Part shown: one piece after another, positions 45,993 through 55,134 of the stretch
Layout of the letters: every line of letters begins with the position of its first letter
Numbering within the stretch: position 1 is the first letter of the stretch
Assembly (NCBI GenBank): GCA_951801955.1
Contig: CATOOV010000001.1
Coordinates: 98,975-162,974 of the forward strand
DNA from: an uncultured Lachnospiraceae bacterium
GTDB taxonomy: Bacteria; Bacillota; Clostridia; Lachnospirales; Lachnospiraceae
Reading direction: 5' to 3'
Length of the DNA: 64,000 bases
Notes under the pieces: generated by a model
What the model was told of the DNA's origin: nothing
Databases searched by the model: none
What the model saw: only the letters and a program-made list of their open reading frames with translations
Program-made: the position numbers and the translations under genes

Positions 45993-46968
45993 AAAAACAC
46001 CGTTAGTACTGACAGTACTGATCCTGTCTTTTAGTATCATAACAGGATGTGGACAGGAAGTAACAATAGAAAATGCATACGACGTATATGAAAGTACCAA
46101 GGCATATGGACTAAATTCCTCCGAAAAAAATCAGGAAGGCAGCACTTTTTTTGGGGAAGACCTATGTGTTGCCGGCGCGGAGGACCAGTTAAGCGAAAGT
46201 GTAACAGCATCTCTCTCAGAAGCTGCAGGACTCTTTAACTTAGAAGAAAAGAGCCTTGAATTTGGAAAAAATATCCATGAACGGATTTTTCCTGCAAGCA
46301 CTACCAAAATTTTGACTGCGTATGTGGCATTAAAACATGGAGATCTGTCTGCAACAACGACAGTAACAGAAGAAAATCTTCAGTTAGAAGCTGGTTCTAC
46401 AACCTGTGATTTGTCCGTAGGTGATACCGTCAGCCTGGAACAATTATTGTATGGGTTGATGCTATGCAGCGGCAATGATGCTGCAAATGCAATTGCGGAC
46501 CTGATTTCTGGGAGTTCGACAGAATTTGCAAAGCTGATGAATGAAGAAGCATTGGCTTTGGGCGCTACAAACTCCAACTTTGTCAATCCCCATGGACTGC
46601 ACGACGAAAACCATTATACCACTGTGTATGATATGTATTTGATTTTTCATGCCGCATTGGAGAATGAAACATTTCAAACAATTATCAATACAAAAGATCA
46701 TACAGGGACGTTTGTAAATTCTTCTGGCGCAACGGTCAGCAAGGAATGGAAAAATTCCAATAAATACATAAATGGCGAAGTGCCCATACCAGAAGGAGTC
46801 CAAGTAGTAGGCGGAAAAACTGGAACTACCAGCAGCGCAGGTTATTGCCTCGTATTGTACAGTAAAAAAGATGGAAAAGTTCCATATATCTCTATCGTAT
46901 ATAAGGCAGACAGCCGGGAGCATTTATATCAGGAAATGACGGAACTATTAGAAGAAATTTCAAAATAG
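45976..46968 (+). CDS. D-alanyl-D-alanine carboxypeptidase (lipoprotein, DacA/PBP5 type)
   Basis: 330 residues from GTG 45976, overlapping mgsA, with AGAGGAG 12 nt upstream. The signal peptide ends in IITGC with the lipidated cysteine at C25, so this is an outer-leaflet lipoprotein rather than the usual tail-anchored PBP5. Catalytic motifs: SxxK as S108-K111 (PASTTKIL), SGN at 165-167, KTG at 281-283. It trims the terminal D-Ala of peptidoglycan stem peptides. The usual PBP5 C-terminal domain and amphipathic anchor are lacking. Confidence 0.93.
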   Translation: MKCISKKTPLVLTVLILSFSIITGCGQEVTIENAYDVYESTKAYGLNSSEKNQEGSTFFGEDLCVAGAEDQLSESVTASLSEAAGLFNLEEKSLEFGKNIHERIFPASTTKILTAYVALKHGDLSATTTVTEENLQLEAGSTTCDLSVGDTVSLEQLLYGLMLCSGNDAANAIADLISGSSTEFAKLMNEEALALGATNSNFVNPHGLHDENHYTTVYDMYLIFHAALENETFQTIINTKDHTGTFVNSSGATVSKEWKNSNKYINGEVPIPEGVQVVGGKTGTTSSAGYCLVLYSKKDGKVPYISIVYKADSREHLYQEMTELLEEISK

Positions 46969-46971
46969 CAG

Positions 46972-47000
46972 TTGAACTTTTTGTAAATATATACTATAAT
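46972..47000 (+). promoter_or_regulatory. Strong sigma-A type promoter before the P-loop gene
   Basis: TTGAAC at 46972-46977, a 17-nt spacer and a perfect TATAAT at 46995-47000, starting 4 nt after the carboxypeptidase stop. The start codon at 47111 gives a leader of about 105 nt. Confidence 0.65.
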
Positions 47001-47110
47001 TACCATATCAAAAAGAACTGTTGTCCGCAAATTTAGATAAATTACGGCAAGAATATTTGACGCAAATTATCTATTTTATACAAAACAGTTGAGACTAGGA
47101 GGAGATTGTC

Positions 47111-47530
47111 ATGGTACAAATTATAGCTGGCGAAAAAGGAAAAGGAAAGACAAAGCATCTGTTGGAAAAAGTAAATGAATCAGTAAAATCAGCTACTGGC
47201 AGCATCGTATATTTGGATAAAAGCCAAAAACATATGTATGAGTTAAGCAATAAGGTCCGTTTGATCAATGTTTCGGATTATTTGATTTCCAATTGTGATG
47301 AATTTTTAGGATTTTTATGTGGGATTCTTTCTCAGGATCACGATTTGGAAGAAATGTATTTAGACAGTTTCCTTACAATCGCAAAATTAGATGACGAAGA
47401 AATTACACGTGCAATTACAAAATTAGAAGAAATCAGTGGTAAATTCCATGTCAATTTTGTATTGAGCATTTCCAAAAATGATAAAGATTTGCCAGAGTGC
47501 ACAAAAGGTAAAGTGATTATGTCTTTATAG
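47111..47530 (+). CDS. Small P-loop protein of unknown function
   Basis: 139 residues, preceded by AGGAGGAG. A Walker A-like GEKGKGKTKHLL lies at residues 7-18. A possible Walker B equivalent is YLDSFLTIAKLDDEE, but a clear hhhhDE is not visible. The rest alternates strand and helix. Clostridial homologues are sometimes labelled twitching motility PilT-like, which the sequence does not support since the secretion-ATPase boxes are missing. It has its own strong promoter and a terminator, so it is a single-gene unit. Confidence 0.75.
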   Translation: MVQIIAGEKGKGKTKHLLEKVNESVKSATGSIVYLDKSQKHMYELSNKVRLINVSDYLISNCDEFLGFLCGILSQDHDLEEMYLDSFLTIAKLDDEEITRAITKLEEISGKFHVNFVLSISKNDKDLPECTKGKVIMSL

Positions 47531-47646
47531 GCTGGTGAAATACTTATGCGCATGTAATGTGGATTCCATTCATATTTGTTTAAAGATTGTGCATTTTTAG
47601 GGAAGGTCTTTGTATCAGGAACATTAAAAGTTTCTATATGTAGACA

Positions 47647-47679
47647 AAGGGGTTATCGGAAGTAAATCGATAACCCCTT
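47647..47679. terminator. Terminator between convergent genes
   Basis: AAGGGGTTATCG (47647-47658) is the exact complement of CGATAACCCCTT (47668-47679), followed by CTTATTT. It serves the P-loop gene and, read from the other side, the minus-strand DUF378 gene, which ends at 47701. Confidence 0.8.
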
Positions 47680-47700
47680 CTTATTTGTGAAAAAGGCATT

Positions 47701-47919
47701 TTAGGCTTCGTTCATAGAACGAATTCTGCCAAATACACTGCACAAATACAGACCGCCAATCCCTACGATTCCATAGACAATCCGTGTAAGCCAGCTCATA
47801 TCACCAAATAAAAAGGATACCAGATCAAAACGGAACAGTCCAACTAATCCCCAATTGATCGCACCTATAATGACAAGTGCCAATAACGTGTAATCTAGAC
47901 CTTTGGTACTCATATGCAA
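47701..47919 (-). CDS. DUF378 family small membrane protein
   Basis: 72 residues with two membrane helices: YTLLALVIIGAINWGLVGLF and WLTRIVYGIVGIGGLYLCSV. The pattern GAINWGLVGLFRFDLVSFLFG is diagnostic for DUF378. AAAGGAGG lies 6 nt before the start; an internal ATG two codons later is possible. Function unknown. It is the only minus-strand gene in the first 56 kb. Confidence 0.88.
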   Translation of the reverse strand: MHMSTKGLDYTLLALVIIGAINWGLVGLFRFDLVSFLFGDMSWLTRIVYGIVGIGGLYLCSVFGRIRSMNEA

Positions 47920-48110
47920 TTCCTCCTTTTACATGAATTTAGTATTGCCCATCCATAGGAAATCATGTTAGAAATTTTTGGGATTAAAAATGTTAATTTT
48001 CTGACTTGCTTAGACGATAAATGAATGATAGAATAGTTTGGACTTAATATTTTAGGTAACAAAAACCATTTGAACTCAGTAACCATAGGAACAGGACAGA
48101 AATAAACAAT

Positions 48111-48248
48111 ATGGCTAAAAAGAATCAAAAAGTTGTTAAATTTCATAAAACTTCTTATCTGAATATAGGTATTATTATTTTTATTATTATTTTTATTTAT
48201 ATGTTGTACAATGTTATACTTTACAATGGAAAAAGTAGCAGCATATGA
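48111..48248 (+). pseudogene. Detached N-terminal segment of the HlyD-like protein (other frame)
   Basis: ATG 48111 opens MAKKNQKVVKFHKTSYLN and a membrane span (IGIIIFIIIFIYMLYNVIL), exactly the short cytoplasmic tail plus anchor expected at the front of the next gene's family. It runs to TGA 48246-48248. The following gene's frame is +1 relative to this one, and the two overlap for 38 nt. A one-base insertion or two-base deletion near 48211-48222 (GTTATACTTTACAATGG) would explain the split. Confidence 0.65.
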
Positions 48249-49482
48249 AGTTTCTCAAGGAACCATTACACAGAACCGTACCTATACGGGCGTTATCTTT
48301 CGGGAAGAGAAGGTATTTAATGCGGAACGCTCTGGATATATTAATTATTTTAATAAAGATGCCACAAAACTAGGCGTTGGCAATTATGTGTATTCGATTG
48401 ATGAAACAGGTAATTTCTTTAAAGAAATACAATCAAAAAACGACGGTAAATTATTTTCTGAAAAAGATTCTTACCGCAATTTGGAAAAAACAGCGGAAAA
48501 TTATGTGCTTGACTATTCCAATCAAAATTTTTATCAGGTATATACTTTTCGATACGATATGGAAGCAAGGCTGATGGAGGCACTGAATGAAAACTCATTG
48601 TCAGATTTGAAAGAATCCGCTGGCAACAATGGTTTATATACCAGCCAGACAACGGAACCTGGAATCGTAGTGTATCATACAGACGGTTTGGAAGAGAAAA
48701 ACGTTGAAAATTTTACGAAAGATATTTTTGACGAATCAGCATATGCCAAGAACAGCCTGATTGGGCGGGGGCAGATCAATGCAGGAGAACCAGCATATAA
48801 GCTGATAACAAGTGAAATCTGGGATTTGGTCATTCCAATAGAAAAATCCCTTGCATCAGAGTTAGAAAAAGAATCGAATATCAAAGTGAAATTTAAAAAA
48901 GATAATACTACCGCTTGGGGGGTTTCCAAGATTATTGAACAGGATAACGCGTTTTTCTTGCATTTAAATTTCCAGAATTCTGGGCTGCGTTTTGCAACAG
49001 ACCGCTATTTGGAAGTGGAATTGATAATGTCAGATATCGATGGGTTAAAAATTCCCAATACAGCTCTAACAGAGAAGGGTTTCTTCCTGGTACCGAAAAA
49101 ATTTCTTACCAAACAAGAAGACAGTAACTCTACTGGCGTCATGCGCCGTTATAAAAATGAAGATGGAGAGATTATAGATGAATTCGTTTCCATCACAATA
49201 GGAGGAAAAGAAAGTGATAAGTATTATATTGCAGGGGATTCCTTGAGAGTTGGAGATGTGATCTTAACAGATTCCAATAAAAATTTTACCCTGGGCGAAA
49301 AGATTTCCCTGCAGGGAGTTTATAATATCAATCAAGGATATACCATATTCCGAACAGTGGAAATTTTATTTCAAAATAAGGAGTACACGATTATCAAAAC
49401 AGGAACAAACTATGGTATTTCCCTGTATGACCATATTGTACTGGATGCTTCGGCAACAGAAGAAAATAAAATTATACAGTAG
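48211..49482 (+). CDS. HlyD-like efflux/adaptor protein, frameshifted N-terminus
   Basis: 423 residues in this frame from ATG 48211, without a ribosome binding site, which supports the view that the true start is 48111 in a shifted frame. Features: VAAYEVSQGTITQNRTYTGV and VFNAERSGYINYFNKDATKL (lipoyl-like half), a helical middle, and a C-terminal beta domain KIPNTALTEKGFFLVPKKF. This is the clostridial HlyD/periplasmic-adaptor-like protein found upstream of yggS and sepF. It lacks its membrane anchor unless a frameshift restores it. Confidence 0.7.
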   Translation: MLYFTMEKVAAYEVSQGTITQNRTYTGVIFREEKVFNAERSGYINYFNKDATKLGVGNYVYSIDETGNFFKEIQSKNDGKLFSEKDSYRNLEKTAENYVLDYSNQNFYQVYTFRYDMEARLMEALNENSLSDLKESAGNNGLYTSQTTEPGIVVYHTDGLEEKNVENFTKDIFDESAYAKNSLIGRGQINAGEPAYKLITSEIWDLVIPIEKSLASELEKESNIKVKFKKDNTTAWGVSKIIEQDNAFFLHLNFQNSGLRFATDRYLEVELIMSDIDGLKIPNTALTEKGFFLVPKKFLTKQEDSNSTGVMRRYKNEDGEIIDEFVSITIGGKESDKYYIAGDSLRVGDVILTDSNKNFTLGEKISLQGVYNINQGYTIFRTVEILFQNKEYTIIKTGTNYGISLYDHIVLDASATEENKIIQ

Positions 49483-49499
49483 ACAAGGAGGTCGATACA

Positions 49500-50225
49500 A
49501 TGGTGAAGGAAAATTTAAATCAAGTACGGGAAAATATAAAAAGAACATGTGAGAAAACCGGGCGAGATCCAGAGGATATCACATTAATTGCTGTCAGCAA
49601 GACGAAACCTGTCTCCATGTTGGAAGAAGCATATGAAAGCAGATGCCGGGATTTTGGCGAAAACAAAGTACAGGAGATCATGGACAAGTACCCAGCCCTT
49701 CCTGCAGATATACGCTGGCATATGATTGGACATCTCCAGAGAAACAAAGTAAAATATATTATAGACAAGGTATCCCTGATTCATTCCGTAGATTCTTTGC
49801 GGCTTGCCCAGGAGATCAGCAGCCAGGCGGGGAAAAAACAAGTGGACGTAGACATACTGGTGGAAGTAAATATTGCCAATGAGGAGAGCAAGTTTGGAAT
49901 CCCCCGGCAGGAAACATTTCAGTTGGTGGAAGAAATCTCTAAACTCCCTTATATTCATGTAAAAGGGCTTATGACAATTGCTCCATTTGTGACGAATCCA
50001 GAAGACAATCGGAAATATTTTCGGGAAATCCGAAAATTATCTGTTGACATAACAAAGAAAAACATTGATAATGTAACTATGTCCGTGCTCTCCATGGGAA
50101 TGACAGGAGATTATATGGTGGCGATTGAAGAAGGCGCTACCATGGTACGGGTTGGAACAGGTATTTTTGGTGAAAGAAATTATGGAAAAAATATACATGA
50201 AAAGTCAAGCAAGGAGAGAATATGA
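49500..50225 (+). CDS. PLP homeostasis protein YggS/YlmE family
   Basis: 241 residues; AAGGAGG precedes ATG 49500. The PLP lysine is K34 in AVSKTKP; other landmarks are FGENKVQEI, WHMIGHLQRNKVKYI, VDILVEVNIANEESKFG and SMGMTGDYMVAIEEGATMVR with IGTGIFGER-like ending. It binds PLP and buffers the vitamin B6 pool. It overlaps sepF by 4 nt, as in the ylmE-ylmF arrangement of Firmicutes. Confidence 0.95.
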   Translation: MVKENLNQVRENIKRTCEKTGRDPEDITLIAVSKTKPVSMLEEAYESRCRDFGENKVQEIMDKYPALPADIRWHMIGHLQRNKVKYIIDKVSLIHSVDSLRLAQEISSQAGKKQVDVDILVEVNIANEESKFGIPRQETFQLVEEISKLPYIHVKGLMTIAPFVTNPEDNRKYFREIRKLSVDITKKNIDNVTMSVLSMGMTGDYMVAIEEGATMVRVGTGIFGERNYGKNIHEKSSKERI

Positions 50226-50746
50226 GTATGCTGAATAAATTATTAGAAGCTATGCGATTAAATCCAGATGATGACGATTACATTGATGATGACGATTACA
50301 TTGATGATGAATATGATTATGAAAATGAATACGACGATGAAAAGCCCAAAAGAAGAAGACGCACAAAAGATGATGATGAGTATGATGACAGAAAGCTGCG
50401 CACGGTAAAAACTTCATCAAAAGTCACACCGATGCGTCCTTTAAAAAGGCAGGGAAGCAATATGGAAGTATGTGTATTTAAGCCAATCTCCATCGAAGAC
50501 GCACGAGAAATCACAGAAACATTGTTGTTGAACAGAACCGTTGTATTAAATGTAGAAGGACTGGATGTGGATATTGCTCAGCGTATAATTGATTTTATTT
50601 CTGGTTCCTGTTTTGCCATCAATGGCAATCTGCAGAAAATTTCCAATTACATATTCATTATTACACCTCCAAGTGTAGATGTTTCTGGTGATTTCGCCAG
50701 TATCATGGATGCGTTTGATATACCGCCGATCGGGTCAGAGTTTTAA
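50222..50746 (+). CDS. sepF: Cell division protein SepF
   Basis: 174 residues. The N-terminal membrane-binding helix MSMLNKLLEAMRLN is followed by a very acidic Asp/Tyr linker (about 15-45, with a direct repeat DDDYIDDDDYIDDEYDYE), a basic patch KRRRR, then the SepF core domain (about 85-170: VCVFKPISIEDAREITETLL ...). SepF bundles and tethers FtsZ. The linker repeat comes from a GATGATGACGATTACATT duplication. Confidence 0.94.
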   Translation: MSMLNKLLEAMRLNPDDDDYIDDDDYIDDEYDYENEYDDEKPKRRRRTKDDDEYDDRKLRTVKTSSKVTPMRPLKRQGSNMEVCVFKPISIEDAREITETLLLNRTVVLNVEGLDVDIAQRIIDFISGSCFAINGNLQKISNYIFIITPPSVDVSGDFASIMDAFDIPPIGSEF

Positions 50747-50758
50747 GGGATGGTTCCT

Positions 50759-51511
50759 ATGACGAAAGACGATACATTATTGGTAAAACGTTTGATTGAT
50801 TTGTCCAGGCAGGCGCAGCAGAGGGACATCGTAGTATTCAGCGATTTTTTGAATTTAAATGAATTGAATATTTTCAAACAAGAGGTTTCTGAGCTGTATT
50901 CTAGTTATGAACTCTCTGGTGGATATGAATTAAGTGAGCGTCAGATGATAGCATTTATACCTGATGCTCTTTGTTATACTTGGAAATATCCAATTTCCTG
51001 CCTTAAAATTACTCCGGTCAATCATAAATTTGCGGAAACACTGACACATCGGGATATTTTGGGAAGTTTGATGAATCTTGGCATTGAACGATACAAATTG
51101 GGAGACATCCTGGTTGATGAGTTACAGAGCTATGTATTCTGTAAGGAACAAATTGCCGATTATCTGAAGGAAGGGCTTAACCGTATCCGGCACACAATGG
51201 TAACATCTGACATAGTCTTGCCAGAAGCTTTGTGTATAGAACCCAAAAAAGAGCTAATGGAAGGTATTATTACCTCCAATCGTTTGGACAGTATCATTGC
51301 ATGTATCTGCAAGATTTCACGTTCCCAGGCGTGTCAATGGATTAAAGGAGGAAAAGTTTTTCTGAACAACCGGCAGATTCTGCAGACGACGGCGGAATGT
51401 AAACCAGGAGAATTGATTTCGATACGTTCCATAGGCAGGTTTTGCTTTTTGGACTGTCTGGGTGAGACTCGCAAAGGCAGGCTAAAAATACAATTTGAGA
51501 AATACATTTGA
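50759..51511 (+). CDS. ylmH: S4-domain RNA-binding protein YlmH
   Basis: 250 residues from ATG 50759; AAGGGATGG lies before it and abuts the earlier ATG 50750. N-terminal YlmH domain (SDFLNLNELNIFKQEVSEL) and C-terminal S4 RNA-binding domain (NRLDSIIACICKISRSQACQ, KVFLNN). YlmH acts with division proteins genetically and in ribosome-associated quality control in Bacillus. It follows sepF directly. Confidence 0.9.
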   Translation: MTKDDTLLVKRLIDLSRQAQQRDIVVFSDFLNLNELNIFKQEVSELYSSYELSGGYELSERQMIAFIPDALCYTWKYPISCLKITPVNHKFAETLTHRDILGSLMNLGIERYKLGDILVDELQSYVFCKEQIADYLKEGLNRIRHTMVTSDIVLPEALCIEPKKELMEGIITSNRLDSIIACICKISRSQACQWIKGGKVFLNNRQILQTTAECKPGELISIRSIGRFCFLDCLGETRKGRLKIQFEKYI

Positions 51512-51524
51512 AAGGAATGAGATC

Positions 51525-52622
51525 ATGGGAAAAACAATTATGGTACACTATGAAGGAAAACCCCATTATAAGATCGAAATACACAAAGATTTCCATATGT
51601 TGCAGGAAAAAATAAAAGAATTGGGTTATGAAGGCAGGAAAGCATGTATTGTCACAGATTCCAATGTGGCAGATTTTTATTTGGAAGAAGTCGCATCCTT
51701 GGTTGCCCCGATGCTTTCCTTGTGCACTTCTTTTGTATTTGAAGCAGGAGAATCCAGCAAGAATACCGATACTGTTGGCAAGGTGTATGAGCATTTAATA
51801 TCACACAAATTTGACCGAAAAGATTTCCTGATTGCATTGGGAGGCGGGGTAGTCGGAGATCTCACTGGATTTGCTGCCGCTACTTACCTGAGAGGGATTG
51901 ATTTTGTCCAAATTCCCACTTCCTTGCTGGCACAGACTGACAGCAGTATCGGTGGGAAAACAGGCGTGGATTTTCTGCAGTATAAAAATATGGTAGGCGC
52001 ATTTTATATGCCCAGACTAGTATATATGAATGTTTCTGTGCTGAAATCTCTTCCTGCCAGACAGTTTTATGCGGGAACAGCAGAGTTAATCAAACATGGA
52101 TTTATCAAAAATTCCGCTTACACACAGTATATTCTAGAAAACAACGACAAAATTATGGCGCAGAATCCAGATGCTATGGAGGAAATGATATACCAAAGCT
52201 GCCAAATCAAGCGGGAGGTTGTAGAACATGACCCAAAAGAACAGGGAGAACGCGCACTGTTAAATTTTGGGCATACCATCGGACATGCGATTGAGAAATT
52301 ATCTGGTTTTACACTATACCATGGAGAATGTGTGGCATTGGGAATGGTGGGCGCGGCATATATTTCCTGGCGTTCTGGAACTCTTTCAGAAGAAGAATTT
52401 GAAAATCTGAAAAGAATTATTAAAAGTTATGAGCTTCCCATTAGGCTGAAGGAATTTTCCCACACTCCAGAGGAGATTCTTGCCGCCACAAAATTGGATA
52501 AGAAAATGGAATCCGGAAAAATAAAATTTATTTTGTTGAAAACACTTGGTGAATCCTATATTACGAAAGAATTGAATGACGATCAAATCCTTGCCGGAAT
52601 CAAATATATCAGCGTCCGCTGA
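51525..52622 (+). CDS. aroB: 3-dehydroquinate synthase
   Basis: 365 residues from ATG 51525, with GAAAGGAATGAG upstream. It catalyses the second step of the shikimate pathway. NAD-binding GGGVVGDLTGFAAATYLRGI, PTSLLAQTDSSIGGKTGVDF, ELIKHGFIK and the metal-ligand stretch LNFGHTIGHAIE with HGECVALGM are complete. It stands without other aro genes, inserted in a division/lipoprotein run. Confidence 0.95.
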   Translation: MGKTIMVHYEGKPHYKIEIHKDFHMLQEKIKELGYEGRKACIVTDSNVADFYLEEVASLVAPMLSLCTSFVFEAGESSKNTDTVGKVYEHLISHKFDRKDFLIALGGGVVGDLTGFAAATYLRGIDFVQIPTSLLAQTDSSIGGKTGVDFLQYKNMVGAFYMPRLVYMNVSVLKSLPARQFYAGTAELIKHGFIKNSAYTQYILENNDKIMAQNPDAMEEMIYQSCQIKREVVEHDPKEQGERALLNFGHTIGHAIEKLSGFTLYHGECVALGMVGAAYISWRSGTLSEEEFENLKRIIKSYELPIRLKEFSHTPEEILAATKLDKKMESGKIKFILLKTLGESYITKELNDDQILAGIKYISVR

Positions 52623-52699
52623 CCTGAATCCATGCAAAAACTCAGAGAACGAGTTTTTACATGGATTCTTAATAACATTTCTGGAGGAAGAAACTGCTT

Positions 52700-53230
52700 A
52701 TGGATAAGAAAAGAAAGAGCTGTATTTTGGCAATATTCAGCGTCACATTTTTACTGGTATTCGACCAATTTACAAAATATCTGGCATCCACCTATTTGAA
52801 AAATGGTAATTCGGTTATTTTAATCCGAAATATATTTCAGCTTCATTACCTGGAAAACCGCGGCGCAGCTTTTGGGTTGATGCAGGGAATGAAGTTTTGG
52901 TTTGTACTAGGTACAATTTTGATGTTAATTCTAATGGTCGTTGTCTATTGGAAATCACCCATGGAAAAAAAATATGGCTGGGCAAGATTTGTTTTGATAC
53001 TTTTAACAGCAGGTGCTTTTGGAAACCTGTTTGACCGTATCAAACAAGATTATGTGGTAGATTTCTTTTACTTTGAATTGATTGATTTTCCGATTTTCAA
53101 TATGGCAGATATCTATGTGACTTGTGGTATGGCATTGTTGATCGTACTGGGATTTTTCTATTATAAAGAAGAGGATTTTGAGGTATTGCTATCCTTTGCC
53201 CAAAAGAAAAAGCACAGGAAACGGAGGTAA
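52700..53230 (+). CDS. lspA: Lipoprotein signal peptidase II
   Basis: 176 residues, four membrane segments. LVFDQFTKYL, LENRGAAFGL, AGAFGNLFDRIKQDYVVDFF and FNMADIYVTCG contain the two catalytic aspartates and the conserved Asn/Asp residues. It removes signal peptides of lipidated prolipoproteins such as the DUF3048 and carboxypeptidase lipoproteins in this window. TCTGGAGGAAG precedes the start, and rluD follows by 2 nt. Confidence 0.95.
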   Translation: MDKKRKSCILAIFSVTFLLVFDQFTKYLASTYLKNGNSVILIRNIFQLHYLENRGAAFGLMQGMKFWFVLGTILMLILMVVVYWKSPMEKKYGWARFVLILLTAGAFGNLFDRIKQDYVVDFFYFELIDFPIFNMADIYVTCGMALLIVLGFFYYKEEDFEVLLSFAQKKKHRKRR

Positions 53231-53232
53231 GG

Positions 53233-54162
53233 ATGGGATCGCTTTTAGAGGATGTAACACAGGAATTTGAAATATCTTCGGAATATGCCAAAAAACGGCT
53301 GGACAAAGTATTATCAATCCTGTATCCTGATAGTTCCAGAACGTTTTTTCAAAAGCTGATTAAATCAGGTCAGGTACTTGTCAACCATATTCCGCAGAAA
53401 TCCAATTACCAGGTGGAAGCAGGTGATTTCATTTCTATTACGGTGCCAAAGTCACAAGAAATCGAAATTTTGCCTGAAAATATTCCTCTGGATATTCTTT
53501 ATGAAGATCAGGATATATTGATAGTCAATAAACCAAAAGGAATGGTTGTCCATCCCTGTGCCGGACATTATTCTGGGACATTGGTCAATGCAGTCATGTA
53601 TCATTGTAAAGACAGCCTTTCTGGAATCAACGGCATAATACGCCCTGGAATCGTTCATCGGATTGATATGGATACCACAGGCGCTTTAATTGTCTGTAAA
53701 AATGACTATGCCCATTTGAAAATTGCAGAGCAGATCAAGAGCCATTCTGTTACCAGGCGATATCTTGGCATTGTAAAAGGAATGGTGCAGCAAGATACAG
53801 GGACTGTCAAAGGGGCGATTGGCAGGCATCCCGTTGACAGAAAAAAAATGGCGATTAATGAGCGGAATGGAAAGCCTGCAGTTACGCATTTTAAGGTATT
53901 GCAGCGCTTTTCCTGCCATACGTTTATGGAATTCGAACTGGAAACAGGAAGAACCCATCAAATCCGTGTCCATATGGCAAGTATTGGGCATCCGCTGCTG
54001 GGAGATGTTGTATATGGAAATGGAAAAAGTCCCTGGAAACTCCAGGGGCAGGCACTGCATGCGGCTGTGATTGGCTTTCTTCATCCTTCCACAGATAAAT
54101 ACCTGGAAGTGGAAGCGCCGTTGCCTGAATATTTTGTTTCCCTATTACAGAAGAAACTTTGA
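53233..54162 (+). CDS. RluA/RluD family ribosomal large-subunit pseudouridine synthase
   Basis: 309 residues. N-terminal S4 domain (about 18-75), then the synthase domain with GIVHRIDMDTTGALIVCKND; the catalytic aspartate is D145 in HRID. RTHQIRVHMASIGHPLLGD is the family end motif. It modifies uridines of 23S rRNA. The pairing lspA-rluD is standard in Firmicutes. Its stop ends 80 nt before intergenic repeat copy B. Confidence 0.93.
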   Translation: MGSLLEDVTQEFEISSEYAKKRLDKVLSILYPDSSRTFFQKLIKSGQVLVNHIPQKSNYQVEAGDFISITVPKSQEIEILPENIPLDILYEDQDILIVNKPKGMVVHPCAGHYSGTLVNAVMYHCKDSLSGINGIIRPGIVHRIDMDTTGALIVCKNDYAHLKIAEQIKSHSVTRRYLGIVKGMVQQDTGTVKGAIGRHPVDRKKMAINERNGKPAVTHFKVLQRFSCHTFMEFELETGRTHQIRVHMASIGHPLLGDVVYGNGKSPWKLQGQALHAAVIGFLHPSTDKYLEVEAPLPEYFVSLLQKKL

Positions 54163-54241
54163 AATGTGTATACTTTTCAAACGAAATAGATTATAATAGT
54201 AATATAGCAAATGGTAGACACACGGATTTGCAGATGGGAAT

Positions 54242-54353
54242 AAAAGTGCGTTTCACGCACTCCCGCGACCAATTATTTTTGCTAACGCATCTTTTGTTCC
54301 GCGCCACGCACGATTGCGCAGTAATATCTTCCTTTTGTGCGCGTGCACATATT
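54242..54353 (+). repeat. Intergenic structured repeat, copy B
   Basis: 112 nt that align with 55959-56072 at roughly 80-85 percent by eye. It begins AAAAGTGCGTTTCACGCAC (a small hairpin), has the shared middle GCATCTTTTGTTCCGCGCC, and ends with a second hairpin-capable half (GCACGATTGCG ... TTTTGTGCGCGTG). It lies after rluD and before the kinase-like gene, and explains why a longer reading of that gene would be spurious. Confidence 0.75.
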
Positions 54354-54464
54354 TGCGCATCGCATGTGTGTCGGTACCAAAAGCCGATTATAAAATCAAT
54401 GTGGCAGTATTTGCTGTACATAAGTAATTTGCAGAGATCGTTTGACAGAAAGGTGGTAATTCTT

Positions 54465-55100
54465 ATGGAAAAATTTGCAATTACAATTGGAAGGGAATTT
54501 GGAAGCGGGGGTCTGGATGTAGGACGTATGCTTTCGGAAAAATTAAATGTAAAATGTTATGACAAAGAATTATTGACGATAGCGGCATCCCAGAGTGGTC
54601 TTTGTCGGGAAATATTTGAAAATCATGATGAGAAACCAACCAATAGTTTTCTCTATTCCCTAGTTATGGATACCTATTCTGTCAGTGGATATACATCGGC
54701 TCCATTTTTAGATATGCCGTTGAATCACAAGGTTTTCCTGGCGCAATTTGAGACAATCAAGAATTTAGCAGAAAAAGAATCCTGCATTATTGTTGGAAGA
54801 TGTGCCGATTATGCGTTGTCAGAACATCCAAACTGCCTGAACATCTTTATCCATGCAGATATGGAATTCCGTATTGACCATATTATGAAAACTTTTGAAA
54901 TGTCTAGGGATAAAGCAGCAGATACGATTCATAAAACGGATAAAAAACGTGCCAGCTATTACAATTATTATTCCAGCAAAAAATGGGGTGATTCAAGAAG
55001 TTATCATTTGACGCTAGACAGCAGTTACCTAGGGCTTGAAGGCTGCTGTGAAATGATATTAGACTTTCTGAATATTCGAAAAAAGAATCATCACCGATAA
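54465..55100 (+). CDS. Cytidylate kinase-like family protein
   Basis: 211 residues from ATG 54465, which follows GAAAGGTGG. P-loop-like GREFGSGGLDVGRMLSEKL at residues 9-27, YDKELLTIAA, IIVGRCADYAL, and the lid region KTDKKRASYYNYYSSKKWGD. This is the AAA-type cytidylate-kinase-like family common in Clostridia, distinct from the housekeeping Cmk. The substrate is uncertain. A longer frame extends upstream to 54159 but reads through repeat copy B. Confidence 0.85.
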   Translation: MEKFAITIGREFGSGGLDVGRMLSEKLNVKCYDKELLTIAASQSGLCREIFENHDEKPTNSFLYSLVMDTYSVSGYTSAPFLDMPLNHKVFLAQFETIKNLAEKESCIIVGRCADYALSEHPNCLNIFIHADMEFRIDHIMKTFEMSRDKAADTIHKTDKKRASYYNYYSSKKWGDSRSYHLTLDSSYLGLEGCCEMILDFLNIRKKNHHR

Positions 55101-55134
55101 TTTCAATACATAAGAAAAAAGGATTATTAAGATT

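Noticed and set aside
47111..47530. PilT-type twitching motility ATPase
   Set aside because: Only a Walker A is present; the Asp and His boxes and length of secretion ATPases are missing.
50260..50320. Short direct repeats in sepF as a CRISPR or mobile repeat
   Set aside because: An in-frame duplication of Asp/Tyr codons in the SepF linker; no spacers and only two units.
54159..54464. N-terminal extension of the cytidylate-kinase-like protein by about 100 residues
   Set aside because: The extension reads through intergenic repeat copy B, has no ribosome binding site, and ATG 54465 has a good one with a normal family N-terminus.
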